Assembly: GCA_035236585.1 (NCBI GenBank)
Contig: CP141127.1
Coordinates: forward strand, 64,647,495-64,711,494
Length of the DNA stretch: 64,000 nt
Source of the DNA: Warburgia ugandensis
Lineage: Eukaryota > Streptophyta > Magnoliopsida > Canellales > Canellaceae
Direction: 5' to 3'
The position numbers and the translations under genes are program-made. Under the pieces are notes generated by a model. The model did no database searches, was not told the DNA's origin, and saw only the letters and a program-made list of their open reading frames with translations. Positions 45,923-60,340 of the stretch are shown here, in pieces (position 1 is the stretch's first letter; every line of letters begins with the position of its first letter).

Positions 45923-46607
45923 TCTCAAGCCTGCATTTCATCCTATCTAAAGACATGTTCTTAAGATGGAAGATAGCCTCAATAAGGGTGTAAGTAGGAA
46001 GGAATTAGGGTGAGATACCCTTACTAGTCTTAGTAATGACATCCATTCTTATGGATTGTAATTCCTTTTTCTCATTTGTGTTCATAAAATTATATGAACC
46101 ATCAGTATATTTAGATTTGGTCACATAGCGAGAGAATGTTGTTTAAATCATTTTCTCTGAGAGCTTTATTTTTTAGTGTATATCAATGAGAATTTAAGAT
46201 CAAGACATCTTTCCAATGGAGCAATGAGCGTATCTATTTAGAAGTCCTAACTTATGGAGTTATACATACACTGCATTCCAAGATATAACTGTAATAAAAT
46301 AGCTTTGGTATGTGGATAACTTATAGAATTTCTCATTCATATTTATTAAGTTGTTAAAGCGAGATGAGTGTTAATGAGTTATAATTCCCTTAGATAAATA
46401 AAGGCCTTAACTTTATTGAATTTTGTGGGTATATTCATTGCAAACTCTCACAAGGCTTAACTCATCCACAAGACATAACCTAAGTGTTTAAGGGCTTGTT
46501 GCATATGCTAAATGCAATTGTGAGTACCTACAAAAATGACAATCACTTTTGTTTTTATGATTTTTTGGATGTTTTCCTCGAGACTAGCAAAATACTAGTT
46601 GGGGTGT
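45923..46607 (+). mobile_element. Ath1 3' untranslated region, right part
   Basis: Continues the alignment with Ath2 55040-55603. It contains GCATATGCTAAATGCAATTGTG (shared with 28820-28850 and 60490-60510, minus orientation). It ends with the purine-rich AGTTGGGGTG at 46598-46607, the polypurine tract before the LTR. Confidence 0.75.
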
Positions 46608-47546
46608 GTGAGAAGTGTTCAATTTGGTATAAGAAGTACCCAATTAGTAGCCCATGTATTATAAATTATAGGCATTATTTTAGGGTTATTTTGGAACTTT
46701 ATAACACATGCATTTCTGACCTAATAATTCAAAAGTTTGATATTTTGTAGGTTCACAAGCTAATCCAAAGTAACTATATGAGGTTTCATAAATTTTTAAT
46801 ATTTAATTAGGAATTTTCATAATTTCTAAGTATTGAGAAGATGATCCAACAGCCATGATCAAGAAAGATAAGATTTGAAGATTAAGATTAAAAGAGGGCC
46901 AAAGACCTAAACTTCATTATTTCAAAGCTTAATCAAGGTTCAAGATCGTCTTAAGGCAATCAAGAAACCAACTGGAAGATTCAAATGTAATTAAAATGGC
47001 TTGTGCAAAAAACCATGTAATTTCACCACCTTTGCATGATAATTAGAGCCATATATGAGGTTTTTTCTAGTCTAACAAAGAAGCCTAAGTAAGCCAAGCA
47101 ATTCAAGCCTTGAAGCCAAAGGACTTACCTATTCAAGCCATCAAAATGAGCCACCAAGCCACATAGAGTCACATGATTGGAGGACATTCAAAATTAATTA
47201 TCTTAAGCTAAATAGTGAATTTTAAGGGATAATTGGAAAGGAGTTTTGGTGATAATCAACAAGATAAGATATGTATGCATAGATGGACCAATCAAGAGAG
47301 ATACCTAGTCTAATTTCCTTATTTTTTCACTATTTTCCCCCCTTCTTCTCTCTCTCTCTTGCCCACCACACCATACATTTAAAGATGGAGTTCCACATCA
47401 CCTTCCTTGAAAGGTGATGGCTCCCCCCTTCTAAATCCAGCCAATACACTACTCCACCTTGTAAATCCATTCCTCCCTAAACTACCTCACCTTCCTGCCT
47501 CTTTCCTCCATTTTCTCACCTTTTTCCACTTTCTTTCCATTCCAAC
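46608..47546 (+). repeat. Ath1 3' LTR, part 1
   Basis: Starts TGTGAGAAGTGTTCAATTTG after the polypurine tract, related to the LTR starts at 55604 and 7689. It is interrupted by Ath2 at the CCAAC target site (47542-47546). The GA-poor, C-rich tract near 47340-47540 contains no gene. Confidence 0.72.
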
Positions 47547-49467
<1,921 letters not shown>

Positions 49468-49473
49468 AGTTTT

Positions 49474-49491
49474 TGGCGCCATTGTCGGGGA
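49474..49491 (+). other. Ath2 primer-binding site (Athila, Asp tRNA type)
   Basis: TGGCGCCATTGTCGGGGA, 6 bp after the LTR end; the classical Athila primer site. Confidence 0.92.
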
Positions 49492-49646
49492 CCAGCAACA
49501 AAATTTTCATAAAAGTTAATAAAAAATCCAAAAAATAAAATAAATAAAAATAAAGTATTTAAGAATTGCATTATTTTAGAATTCTAGGCATTTTTGGTGC
49601 ATTTTTAATTTTTCTTAGTGCATAGCCATTTTATTTCATGAATTTG

Positions 49647-50382
49647 TGTAACAACCTTCAATTTTAGGTCATTTTGTATGTATTAAATATCATTTTAATG
49701 TAGATAAAATCAGAATTTTGTGTGAAACGAAGTCAGCCCAACAACACTAATCTTGTGTGAAACAGAGTCGGTAGTGAAAATTCCAAAAGTTTTATAAATT
49801 TATAAGGGCCTGAATTGATAATGACAACCCCCTATTTTGTTGTCGGCCCATCTCCTCTCCAATGGGCTGCGATAGGTGGAGCACATTTAAGTGGGGGAAT
49901 GTCGAAGAAGAAGAGGCATCCACCTAACTTTTCCCCCCTTTTGATAACCACCATCAGCATCGGCATGCAGCTCGTGCCACTTGGAATTTGCCGGCACTAG
50001 TGCGCAGAAAACCCCCCTCTCATTTCCCTCCTTGGATCCCCTTTTTTCAATTTGTAAAACCTTTTTCTCCGGCATCTTTTCCCTGTCTCTAACTTTGACA
50101 AAATCCTAGATTGGGTTTTCATCGAAAACGTAAGGAGACCCCATCACCGCTCCCTAGCGCCAGCCTCCTACCTTCCTCCTTCTCCCCTCCCTAGATTGGG
50201 ATCTTCTCCCCCTAGATTGGGGTTTTATCTTCTAGCAGCTGGGCTAGCATGCCTGTGCACACAAGCCAACCATGCGTTCGGTTCTCCCCCTTTTCACCAA
50301 TGATGGGCAGAGACCCGATCACCCCAACACTGGCCTCTCACTCCCTCTTCTCCTTTCTCCTTTCTCCTCCCCGATCCAATAT
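49647..50382 (+). mobile_element. LTR-like insert in the Ath2 leader
   Basis: The leader aligns with that of Ath3 up to about 49640 and again from about 50383; the intervening 0.74 kb is extra. It starts TGTAACAACCTTCAATTTTA, resembling a Tekay-type LTR start, and is GC-richer than its surroundings. Its 3' end does not show a clear CA or target duplication, so it is at most a truncated LTR. Confidence 0.4.
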
Positions 50383-50499
50383 GATCATGGGTGGATTTTA
50401 TTACCACCTCTTGGCCCACTTAGGATAATCACCACATGCACTCAACCCTTGTAAAATTAATTAAAAGAGACCTATAGAGGTCATCACATGCTCTTAGGA

Positions 50500-50760
50500 C
50501 CCTCTTAAAAAGATGCGATCTATTGCCACTCTAGTGGCTTATGAGCATTGTGGTTATAGTGGGTGTCTTAAAATCTAAGTGACTTTTTCACGCCTTTCAT
50601 TGATGTCAATTGAGGTTTAAATGTCTCCTAATATAGGATTGTATTAACCATCTTAGAGCATAACCTAACTGGTAAGCAGTAGTCAAATCTAAAAGAGAGG
50701 AGCAGTAGATTAGGCCAATCTAAAAGCATTGTCCCCACACAAATTCAAGAAAATCAAAAT
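50500..50760 (+). other. conserved leader block, Ath2 copy
   Basis: CCTTTCATTGATGTCAATTG then AGGTTTAAATGTCTCCTAAT then ATAGGATTG, followed by AACTGGTAAGCAGTAGTCAA and AGAGGAGCAGTAGATTAGG. The order is as in Ath3 and in the Tekay-type LTRs. Confidence 0.7.
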
Positions 50761-51239
50761 ATTGTTGCTTATTAACCTCTAGGATTATTTGATTGTGCCT
50801 TTTGTTTGTGCATCATTCTAGAAAGTTAGGTTGCATCATTTAGGTTAGTTTTCCCAACAAAAAAAAAAAAAAAACAAGAAGAAGCTTTTGTTGTATGCAC
50901 TTTTGGAGATGTGACAAAACTGGTAGGTTAGTCAAGTATGAAAAAAAAAGACATACAACTAGATCCATTCAAATCAATGACTGATTAATAATCAAGGGGT
51001 AACTCACCCCATGGTAGTCAAGGGCCTCCACTCATCATGAATATCAACCTCCACCAAGGAGGAATAGTCATTTACCAAATGGAGACTGGAGAAGAAATAA
51101 TAATAGGGAGTGGGACCAATAAAGTGAACATGGGAATAATAATGATGGTTATCAAAACTTTCATGGCAGAACTTTAAAAGATTACCTTTAAACTACATGC
51201 ACTAGTACTCCATCATGTGCCATTCTTCCTCAGAATGTT

Positions 51240-52085
51240 GCTACTTTAGAATTAAAAACAAGAGTAATCAATTACTTCCCAAATTACATGGGTTAGACAG
51301 TGAAAGTTATTACTTGCACCTTAAAGAATTTGATAAGGTATGCAGTACTCAAATAACAAAAAATATAGGTCTAAATACTCTGTCTTAAAAAATTTCCTTT
51401 CTCTTTAAAACAAAAAGCTAAAATGTGGTTTAATGCACTGCTAATAGGTTCCATAAGAGCCTGGAATGAAATGACTAAGGAATTCTTGACAATGTTTTTC
51501 TTTATGTATAAAATAAATACACTTCGCTATAAGATAATGAACTTTACTCAAAAGCATAAAGAATCATCTACTTCTTTTATGAAGGAATTAATTCTGACAT
51601 GAGCTAGTTTGTAGAGATGATGTGTAATGGTAACTTTCTTAACAAACAACCAAATGAAGTAGAGGAGTATTTAGAATGGCTAGCTGAAAGGGCACAAACT
51701 TGGGATGAATTATAAAGAATATAACATACAGATAGACCCAATCCCACTACCACCCATGCTAGGGGTGGCATGTATGCCATGTTTGACAAAGATGAAATTA
51801 ATGCTAGAGTAGCATCCCTTCCTAGAAAAGTAGAAGCCACAAAAATGGGAAAGAGAAACTTGAATAAATAAGAACAGGTGTGTAGCCTGTGTGAAAGTAC
51901 CACCCATCTTACTCAGGAATGTCGTATCATTCCACCATTCTAAGAGTTACTTCATGGTCAGGCTAATGCACTTAACGCTTATAAAAGACCTTTCTTCCCA
52001 TATTCAGAAACTTATAACCCCAATTGGAGAAATCATCCAAATTTTCAATTGGAGAAATGGACCTACTACCAATGTTTCATAGCCA
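51240..52085 (+). pseudogene. Ath2 gag remnant
   Basis: Broken frames carry Athila gag landmarks in order: SESYYLHLKEFDKVCST (near 51300), then KMWFNALLIGSIRAWNEMTK and EFLTMFFFMYKINTLRYKI (51420-51535), NFTQKHKESS, an MCNGNF-type block near 51625, VEEYLEWLAE (near 51660), and YSETYNPNWRNHPNF (near 52000). In intact Athila gag these are the capsid and the region before the knuckle. Several stops and frame changes. The product would form the particle shell. Confidence 0.82.
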
Positions 52086-52229
52086 AGATCGCATCAGCCT
52101 CACCAACAAAACTAAGGACTTCTTGCTCTACCATACCAAACTTTTCAACCTCCTTCTGGACTTTACTTGGCCCCACCCATAAGGCCTGCAGAGGATAATA
52201 ACAATCATCTAGTGCAAAACTAGGAGAGG

Positions 52230-53280
52230 AAAGTTCTCAATTAGAAGTCCAATTGAAACAAACCAATCAGTCTGTTAATGAAATAAAAAATATGATGAGT
52301 GAAATAATGCAAAATATGGAAAAAGGAAAGTTTCTAGCTCAACCACAAGCAAACCCTAAGGGAGTGCATGCAACTAGCACTAATGCATCTGATGCATCAT
52401 CTAACTCTACCATAGAACAAACCAAGGCTGTCACCATTCTTAGGAGTGGTAAAATAATTGAGAAGGATGAGCCACTAAAGACTGAATAGGTAGAAATATC
52501 CACTAAAGTTAAAGAAAATTCTAAACAGAAGGACCCCACTTCACCTATTGATCCATGTCCTATCCCTACACCATTTCCTCAAAGTTTGCATCAAGCTACA
52601 AAATCTGCCTCTAATGATGAGATTTTAGAGATTTTCAAGCAAGTCAAGATCAACATACCAAGCTTAGATGCAATAAAGCAAATCCCATCATATGCCAAAT
52701 TCTTAAATGACATATGCACCATAAAAAGGAAACTAAATGTTCAAAAGAAAGCATTTCTAACTGAACAGGTTAGTTCTATTCTTCAACATCATACACCACC
52801 AAAATACAAGGATCTAGGTTGCCCCACTCTTACTTTCATTATTGGAAACTATAATACTAATCAAGCTTTGCTTCATTTGGGATCTGGTGTGAACCTACAA
52901 CTGTACTCAATATATGAACAGTTAGGTTTGGGTGAGATGAAACCTGCATCTACTACACTCTAGCTAGCTGACTATTCTATGAAGATACCAGGAGGGGTAA
53001 TAGAAGATGTGCTTGTCCAAGTAGAACAATTTTGCTTCTATGTAGATTTTCTAGTTTTAGATACATAACTGGTGGTGAATGAGAAGAATGAAATACTAAT
53101 CATCCTAGTACTACCATTTTTGGCTACATCTAATGCTTTAATTAACTATAGAAATGGTGTCATGAAACTATCATTTGGTAATATGACATTAGAGCTAAAC
53201 ATCTTCAACAATGGAAACCTCATTTCAAGGAATTTCGACCAAGGGAGTCCACTCCCCTTCCATCATCACTAGAATGCCTT
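52230..53280 (+). pseudogene. Ath2 gag-protease linker and protease
   Basis: The frame 52253-52489 contains TKAVTILRSGKIIEKDEP (Athila 'AVTLRSGK'). The frame 52586-52963 contains EIFKQVKINIPSLDAIKQIP, SYAKFLNDICTIKRKL, and LLHLGSGVNLQLYSIYEQLG, where the active-site D-x-G of LDLGASIN-type proteases is changed to HLGSG. A further frame has GVIEDVLVQVEQF-like and VLPFLATSNALINYRNGVMK then LSFGNMTLELN. The catalytic Asp is lost, so the protease would be dead. Confidence 0.82.
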
Positions 53281-53650
53281 ATAGAACCTGAAATTCAAAT
53301 TAAGCTTGGTAATCTAGAATATGTACCTAATTAGGACCTACAAACCTTATTTGAACAACCATTATATAATAATTTAGACCTACCTAAAATCTTACATGTA
53401 CCTATAGAACAGGAAGAGAAAGAGTCCATTGATGTACTATCCCTACATCAACTACCTCTAAAGTACACACTAGAAGATAATTAGGGATTAAGCCAAACCA
53501 TATCTCTACCCCTAGAAAAACAAGAACTACCTTTTTAGGAACTGTAGAGTCAGCTTATATCCCAATTTTAGGAAAATTTAAGGTATTCTTCCTAAATTTG
53601 GTCAAGAAAAGGTCTATCCATCTCCATATGGTCCAACAAAATTTAACTTC

Positions 53651-53926
53651 ATGGTAGTTCACATTGTTATAGTGATACCATTGACTAGATTTTCATGGTG
53701 GAGGAATTTTATTGATTATAGTGAAATTTTGAAGATAGGAGACCATCAGAGTGGTCCCACTCAATTTACAATCACGGTGGTATACTATGTCATAATGCTA
53801 CCATCACCAAAAATTTCATGGTGGAGGAAAAATATTGAATATCATGAGATTATGAAGTGGCATGAGAAATCTTGCCATTTCATTGTTAGGATTAGGAAAA
53901 CTCAGTACCAGCTAGATCTAGATTAG
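53651..53926 (+). CDS. 91-codon frame with a duplicated SWWR module
   Basis: I do not recognise this protein. It has two tandem modules: FSWWRNFIDYSEILK and ISWWRKNIEYHEIMK, each preceded by a hydrophobic stretch (VVHIVIVIPL and TVVYYVIMLP). The Met at 53651 is the first in the frame; the true coding region could begin upstream after a frameshift. It sits between the protease remnant and the 3' untranslated region, where Athila elements would have pol and sometimes an extra frame. A decayed version is in Ath3 (31290-31460, minus) and a third partial copy at 28660-28740. Whether it is ever translated is unknown. Confidence 0.35.
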   Translation: MVVHIVIVIPLTRFSWWRNFIDYSEILKIGDHQSGPTQFTITVVYYVIMLPSPKISWWRKNIEYHEIMKWHEKSCHFIVRIRKTQYQLDLD

Positions 53927-54059
53927 GGTACATTAGAATATGTTTGGCTGAAGACATTAAACTTAGTTCTCACTGGGAGTCAACGTAGAGTTTTTTAAAA
54001 AATCTCCATTTTCTGCATCAGCCATATTCATTTTAGGTCATACTTTTGAAACATTGAGG

Positions 54060-55589
54060 ATAATATTTCTTTTAGGTTGGTGGTGTAGAATTCTACAAAT
54101 TCTAGTTTTTGTTATTTTTTTCCAAAAAAAAAATAAAAATTTAAAAAGTTTTGAAAAGGTTTTAGGTCAATTCCTACACTATGATGAGAATTGGATTTTC
54201 TGAGGACATTCTTGATAACTTTAGCTTATTAATGAAATTGAACATAATCAACTCATTATTTTACTCATTTTCTAAAGTATTCCATGAAAGCAAAGTCTTA
54301 TATCTCATCTATACACGCAGTTGCATATACATAGTCCAAATTGATAAGTAATTAAAACATAGAGAGCCCGAAGAAATTTAGTGGAGACCTATAACCTAAG
54401 TGAGTTTTACAGCTATTCATTCTTTTTGAGAAGTTATAAATATTCCTAATTTCTTCAGCATGCTTAAAGAAAATTTGATCCCATCAACTCTTAAATTTGG
54501 CCAATTACCTAAATTATTAGAATATTACTTTTAAAATTTTGAAAGTTCATTGAATCTGATTGATTATAAGAAACCTAGAAAATGATTTAAGTCATTCTTG
54601 TTGTTAACCTAGAGACATAAAGCTTACCCAAAATAATAGTTTTACCACTAGTTAACCAACTTGAGTCTTTTATATAAGCCTTTTCATTTCTTACCCAAAT
54701 TACCTTTGCCCATATTAATCCAGTACAAATATATCCATTACCTATTTTGTTCAAACGATAAGTTAGAGATGAATGAAGATATACTTTTTAGTTGTAATAA
54801 AAGTAGAAAAGTGAATATCAAGAAAAGAAATACTCTTCAAAGTAATTCAAAAGTGTTGAAAAAACCAAAGAAAAAAAAGTATTGAAAAAAGAGAGTTTGA
54901 AGAATGCAGAGAAAAGTAGAAAAACAAATATTCACTTCAATACAAATAAAGAAAGAATTGCCACTTTTAGAAGACCTCTACTTATTTTTCAAGAAATTTT
55001 GAATACCCTTTATATACTTTCTTCAGTACCTTGTCCTAAGCCTACGTTTCATCCCAGTTGAAGACCTACTGATTTTAAGAGAAATATAGTCTTGATGAGG
55101 AAATGAATGAATAAGATTTAAAGGTAATGGAATCCCTTCTAAAGGGATCAAAATAAAATTCCTTAGTAACTCCTGTTCTTCATGAATATATGTAAGATAA
55201 ATTGCTTTTATTTATTCTACCTACATATTTAAAAGCGAGACATAATTTGACCTTTAATCCAAGAGATTTTATTTCTAAGTGTATGTTATTAGTGAGTATT
55301 GAGGTCAAAACATATTTCAGATGGAGTTCAAAAGTTAGAAGTCCACTTAGAGATAAAGATTATTCTATATGTAGACTGTACACGCACACACACACTCAAT
55401 CTGAGATTTGAGCTCAAATGGAATGCTTTTAGCATATGGGTAGGGTTTTGAATTCTTCATTCATTTTTATTAGTTCGCTAAATTTGATAGTTTTTTTGAA
55501 GATAATTCTCATAGGTAAAAGTGGAGTTGACTTGAAAATAATTTTTGAAATTTGGTTTTTCGTATGTTTTACTTAGGACTAGCAAAATG
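54060..55589 (+). mobile_element. Ath2 3' untranslated region
   Basis: It begins with the signature ACATTGAGGATAATATTTC then TTAGGTTGGTGGTGT (54055-54090). It is collinear with the Ath1 3' untranslated region and preserves the empty site for solo LTR 2 near 55050. No gene seen. Confidence 0.72.
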
Positions 55590-55603
55590 CTGGTTAGTGG
55601 GTG
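55590..55603 (+). other. Ath2 polypurine tract
   Basis: CTGGTTAGTGGGTG directly before the LTR start TGTTAAG; GA-poor for a polypurine tract but in the right place. Confidence 0.6.
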
Positions 55604-57725
55604 TGTTAAGTATTTAATTTGGTCAAAATAGCCCTAATTTAGTCTCAATTAGATCATCTAACCAATCAAATTTATAATTTTTAGCTCAATTTTGATTTTA
55701 TTTCCAATTAATCAGCTAATCGTTAGTTTGCAAAATTTAACAATCAAGTGATCATTAAGAGCTAATCTGTAGATTAAAGTATGAATAAGATTAATCTAAT
55801 TGAGTTTTGTATGGTGCAAATAAACTAAATTGAACATTGAATGACTTAAATCAAATCAATGGACTAGATCACCATCAAGGAACAAAAGGCACATGGGCAA
55901 TTGATTAAGGAAGCATTTCTATTTGAAAAAGGCCAAAACTAAATGAGAAATGTTGAAGAGGAAAGGAAACATACAAAATTTGGTGAGTTTCCAAAGGTGG
56001 AGATTGCTAAACCGTGGAACAAAGCTACTTGAAGGAAAGTGGGGAGAGGAAACCAAAATTAGAAGTGGAAAAAACAAAAGAGGAAGGTGGAAAGCAGCCA
56101 AATACCGTCTCTCTTCCCCCTTCCCTCCCTTGGACGGTAGGAGGAAACTGCTTCCCTTTCATATCTCTCTTCTCTTCCATGCTCATCCCCTCTCCTCTTC
56201 ACTTTCTCTCCTATACCCACCTCCCGTTCTCTCTTATCTCTCTCTCCCTATGTTCTACCTCTCCACATCACCTAGCCTTCTTTCTTTCTCAATCAGTCTC
56301 TCTCCCTCACCCTCCTCTTCTCCTCCGTTCCTGTCCTCTCCTTCTCACTCTCCCCCTCTGCTCCTCTTTCTCTCCCCCTTCACAATCTCTTTCCCTTATT
56401 TCTCCCTTGCACCGACCAGCCCCCAACACAGACACTTTCTTAGTTCACCGTAATGCCATTCTACTCCCTTCTCTCTCTAATCACCGCTCCACCCAGCACA
56501 CCCACCCGCTCCAACACCAGCCGACACCTCCTTTGTTTTTGTTTCACCCCCAACCAACAACTCCCTATTCCTATATTCCTCCACTACTTCCACTAGCACC
56601 CATCAATGCCTCTATTCTTTTCTCTTCCTCTGCCATAGCACCTCACCTTTTCCCTTCATCGGCCAACTCTGATGATGAACTAGGAGAGATTAGCATCTCT
56701 CTCATCCTCAACTTCTTCCTACTATCTTCCTCCCCTCCTCTGTCTTCCAGACGATAGACAGCCTACTCCAGCCCATCTTCCTCACTCATCCTGGCAGTAC
56801 CTCTCTACCGCACTCCCTCTGACTGTCGGTTGGTTTCATCATCGGTAACTCCTTTCCCACCTTTGTCCTTTACTCACTCTCCACCATCTTTCATCACCGA
56901 CAAGGTCCCATGATCAAATAGAGAAAACCCAATTTAGGTTTTTTTGTTTTCCCCTGATTCTTCACCTCCTCCTCCTCATCTTCTTCTCTTTCCCCTGCTT
57001 CATCTTCTTCTCCCTCCTTTGGCAAGTTTCCTGTTTTTCGTTAAAAATTAGATTTTCTTTTATTAATTCCATTTTTTTCCCTTTAGTCTTTAATTGAAAT
57101 GGAATTTTAATCCTATTTGTCTTATTCCAATTTTTGTTTATCATTGTTTTATCCATCCAGAAATTGCACAATTCAAGTCAGTTTGATTAAAGCTTAACCT
57201 AATCAATAATTTAGCCTTAACAGACAAGATCTCCCTATTTCCTCATTTGATTCCCATCAGAATTCCAATTAATCTTCAAATTTGGTTCATAAGATATCTC
57301 TTAGCTTATCCAATGTCTCTAATCTTCAATCTAAAATCCAAAAATCAATCTAAGCTGTCCAAAATCCACAATCCTTCTTTAGTCTAGATCATTAAAATTT
57401 TTGGGGAATCCGCCTAATCCAGCCATAGGATCTTTAATCAAAGACATGTTAGAGAGATTGATGAAGGTTGATCGACATTGATGATATCATATTTGAAGAA
57501 ATTGGCTATGATCAAGCTAGGAAAGTAGATTTTATGTGTTCTTTTAGTTAATTTTGTGTCTTTTTCAATTTGGAATTCTGAATAGATTTGAAATTTTATT
57601 TCACCGTTATTTTATTTTCTTTAGTTTTTGGATTATTAAATTTATTTAAAACTCCTCGTGGGATCGACCCGTACTTGCATCAACTACACTACAATAGCCT
57701 ATGCACTTGCGGAAAACAATCAATA
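55604..57725 (+). repeat. Ath2 3' LTR, about 2.12 kb
   Basis: Starts TGTTAAGTATTTAATTTGGT and ends GGAAAACAATCAATA. Homologous to the 5' LTR and to Ath3. The pyrimidine-rich tract at about 56100-56760 produces 167- and 247-codon Ser/Pro/Leu frames that are low-complexity artefacts. Confidence 0.86.
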
Positions 57726-57730
57726 CCTAC

Positions 57731-60340
57731 ATTTGATATACCCCAAGGAAAGGGATTCCACGCCTCATCCCACGCTAGAATTCAATCCTTGCCCCCTTTC
57801 CTTTGCTCATAATTAGAAAGTCCACTCACCTACCTCACCTAACCTTCTAATCTTCCATCTCCAATCAACCACCTAACTTTCCTACCTTAAGTTCCATTTC
57901 TGAGTCTCGTTTTTCTTCCTACGGTAGGATCTTATCAAATTGGAAAGAAAAAATATAAACACCATATGAATTCCATGTTTGAATCAAGTATTAGAGTTGA
58001 TTTTGACTCCTTCAAATCAAGCACATCAACTTGGAGGTGCCCTTAGAGCTTTGGACTTCAACATCTAGGCTGCTTTTCCTTGTCTTCCACACCTTTTCCT
58101 TGCTCTATTTCTTTAGTTTTCTCACTACAATTCCAAGTTTGTACCTTTCTTTAGCTCCTTGCTTTTATTGCTTTCTTTGTTGTTTAAGTTTCCTACTCAA
58201 AAGTTTGCCTTGTTCTCCTTTCAATTTTGCTTCCACTACTCTAACTTCTCTTTCTTAATTCCTCAAGATCAAAGCTATCTTTTCTCTTGTGGTGACAATC
58301 AAGAGGACATCAGCTTTGAATCTCTTTGTTTCCCATTTATCTTTTCCTTGTTTCTCACTTAGATTTAGGACTAGTTATTGTTGTTTCTTTCGTATCTTCA
58401 TGCTCTTACTCTCTTGATTTATTTTTTGGGTTTCACATCCATGATATCTGAGATTAGTTTGATATTGTTGGAATCTATTTAAGCTTCATTTTAAATCAAG
58501 TTTTAGACATTAGAATAGTGAACAATTTTCAGCTTTGTTCTCTATGTACATGTGCATAATTCATGTACCAAATTCCCATCCATTAAAGTTTATGATTCAT
58601 GCAAATTTTCTCTTGGTTATTTCCATGCTTGGAAATCATTAAATATTTGATTATATGATCATATTTCATGCCTTGAATCACATGCACCATATCAGTCCAT
58701 GCTTTATTTGATTTTAGATTCATAGGCACCATATTTCTATAATTTTACCTTCAATCATTCATGCATAATTTTCAGCAATCCATACACCTTATTTGCTTCA
58801 TTCCTTAGGAATCCATTATGATTTTTAGTTAAATTAGTTACTATTTTAATTAGATGGCATGTTACCAAGATTTAATTCATGCATTTCAGCCATATTTCTA
58901 CTTCATGAACCATGTGCACAAGTCCATGTGTCATGTGCATGGTGATTGGGTGATTTTCCATTAAGTTGGTTGATTGTTTCTTTGTTTCATGTTAGTTTAT
59001 CATTACTCATTTAGTTATTTGCGTCTTAGTTTATCTTTAGAAAGTTTCTTAGTTCAGTTATAGAAATTTTTATTTTTTTAAAGTTTTAGGTTTAGGAAAG
59101 TGTTAATTTCAAATAGTTTCATTTTTAGCAAGTTTCCTTAATTAAAGTTTCCTAGATTCACTCATTCTAGTTTTGCATTAGTTTTTTTCACTGGATGAAT
59201 GTTAGTTAGGAAGGTTTATAATTCTATTCAATATATTTATTTTTAGAAAGTTTCCTTTAGTTCATGTTTCTAATTTTATGCATGCAAAGTGCAGCTTTAA
59301 ATAGATTCATCATTGTGTGCCAACAAAATCATAAACCTAGTACTTCTCATGCAACAACTTCAGACACTAATAGAACAACCTAAAAGAGGAAATGTCCCTA
59401 TAAAATAAGCCTTTCCTAGGTTTGCAAATCCAAGTTCAAGACACTAAAAATCTTCCACCATTGACATGAAGTTCCAAAAATGATGAAGCTCTCCACCACT
59501 GGACGTGGTCATCCAGAATAGACAAAATGCTTCTACAAATGGTCAAAAAATCTATTTAAAATAGTGAAAATCATGTTTTCATATTAAATTCAATATATGG
59601 CATTGTTAACTAGATTTCCCAACAAAAATCATGTTTTCTCACTTCTTGCTATACAAACAACCTTGGAAAACCAAGGTCTGATTGTTTTTGATGATTGGAT
59701 TAACAATTTGATACGCATGTTATACAAGACAACCTAAAATCATTTTTTTCAACATATTCAACATAAGTGAATAAAATACTAAATGGAAACTAATAAAAAC
59801 ATCACAAACCATACAAAACTCAATTTGGAAAATAATATCATTGGCAATCCAATTGAAGGGCTCAAATGAACTCATAAAATTCATCTCAACACCCTAAAAG
59901 AGCAACCAATAAAATTGTATTTAAAGAATGCTAATAGTAGAATCTAAATTAGGGAATATAACACAAATTTAAAACTAATAGAAAGCGTGAAAACTGAGTA
60001 TACACTCAGTGTCCTCAATCATTATTACTCAATCATGATATCTAGACCTACACCGAAGTAAGAGTGACATGAAATTTGCAGACCACAAAATAAGAGTTCA
60101 AATTTTGACATCACTAGAAACCTAAAGAATAGATAAAGGCTTTATAACAAGATAGCACAAAGCAAAATGAACAAAACATAGAATAACATATCTTGATCAT
60201 AAATTCCTTATGCACTATTTGGCATTAGGAAATATATCAGTTAGAACTTACGTAAATATCATGATCATGACCAATGCTACATGATGAACCAAGAAGCATA
60301 TCAAAGATAACTATATAACAAGATTTTAACCTATGCACTA
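57731..60340 (+). repeat. Ath1 3' LTR region, part 2
   Basis: Direct repeat of the three pieces 23161-23406, 26804-27487 and 36054-37590, without their insertions. It continues the LTR started at 46608. It supplies the empty sites for Tek1, solo LTR 1 and Ath3. The last kilobase (about 59290-60340, partner 36540-37590) shows no LTR-end motif, so the LTR border is uncertain. Confidence 0.68.

Noticed and set aside
56014..56757. 247-codon and 167-codon plus-strand frames, and 48033-48398
   Set aside because: Ser/Pro/Leu low-complexity readings of pyrimidine-rich LTR sequence, with no domain.
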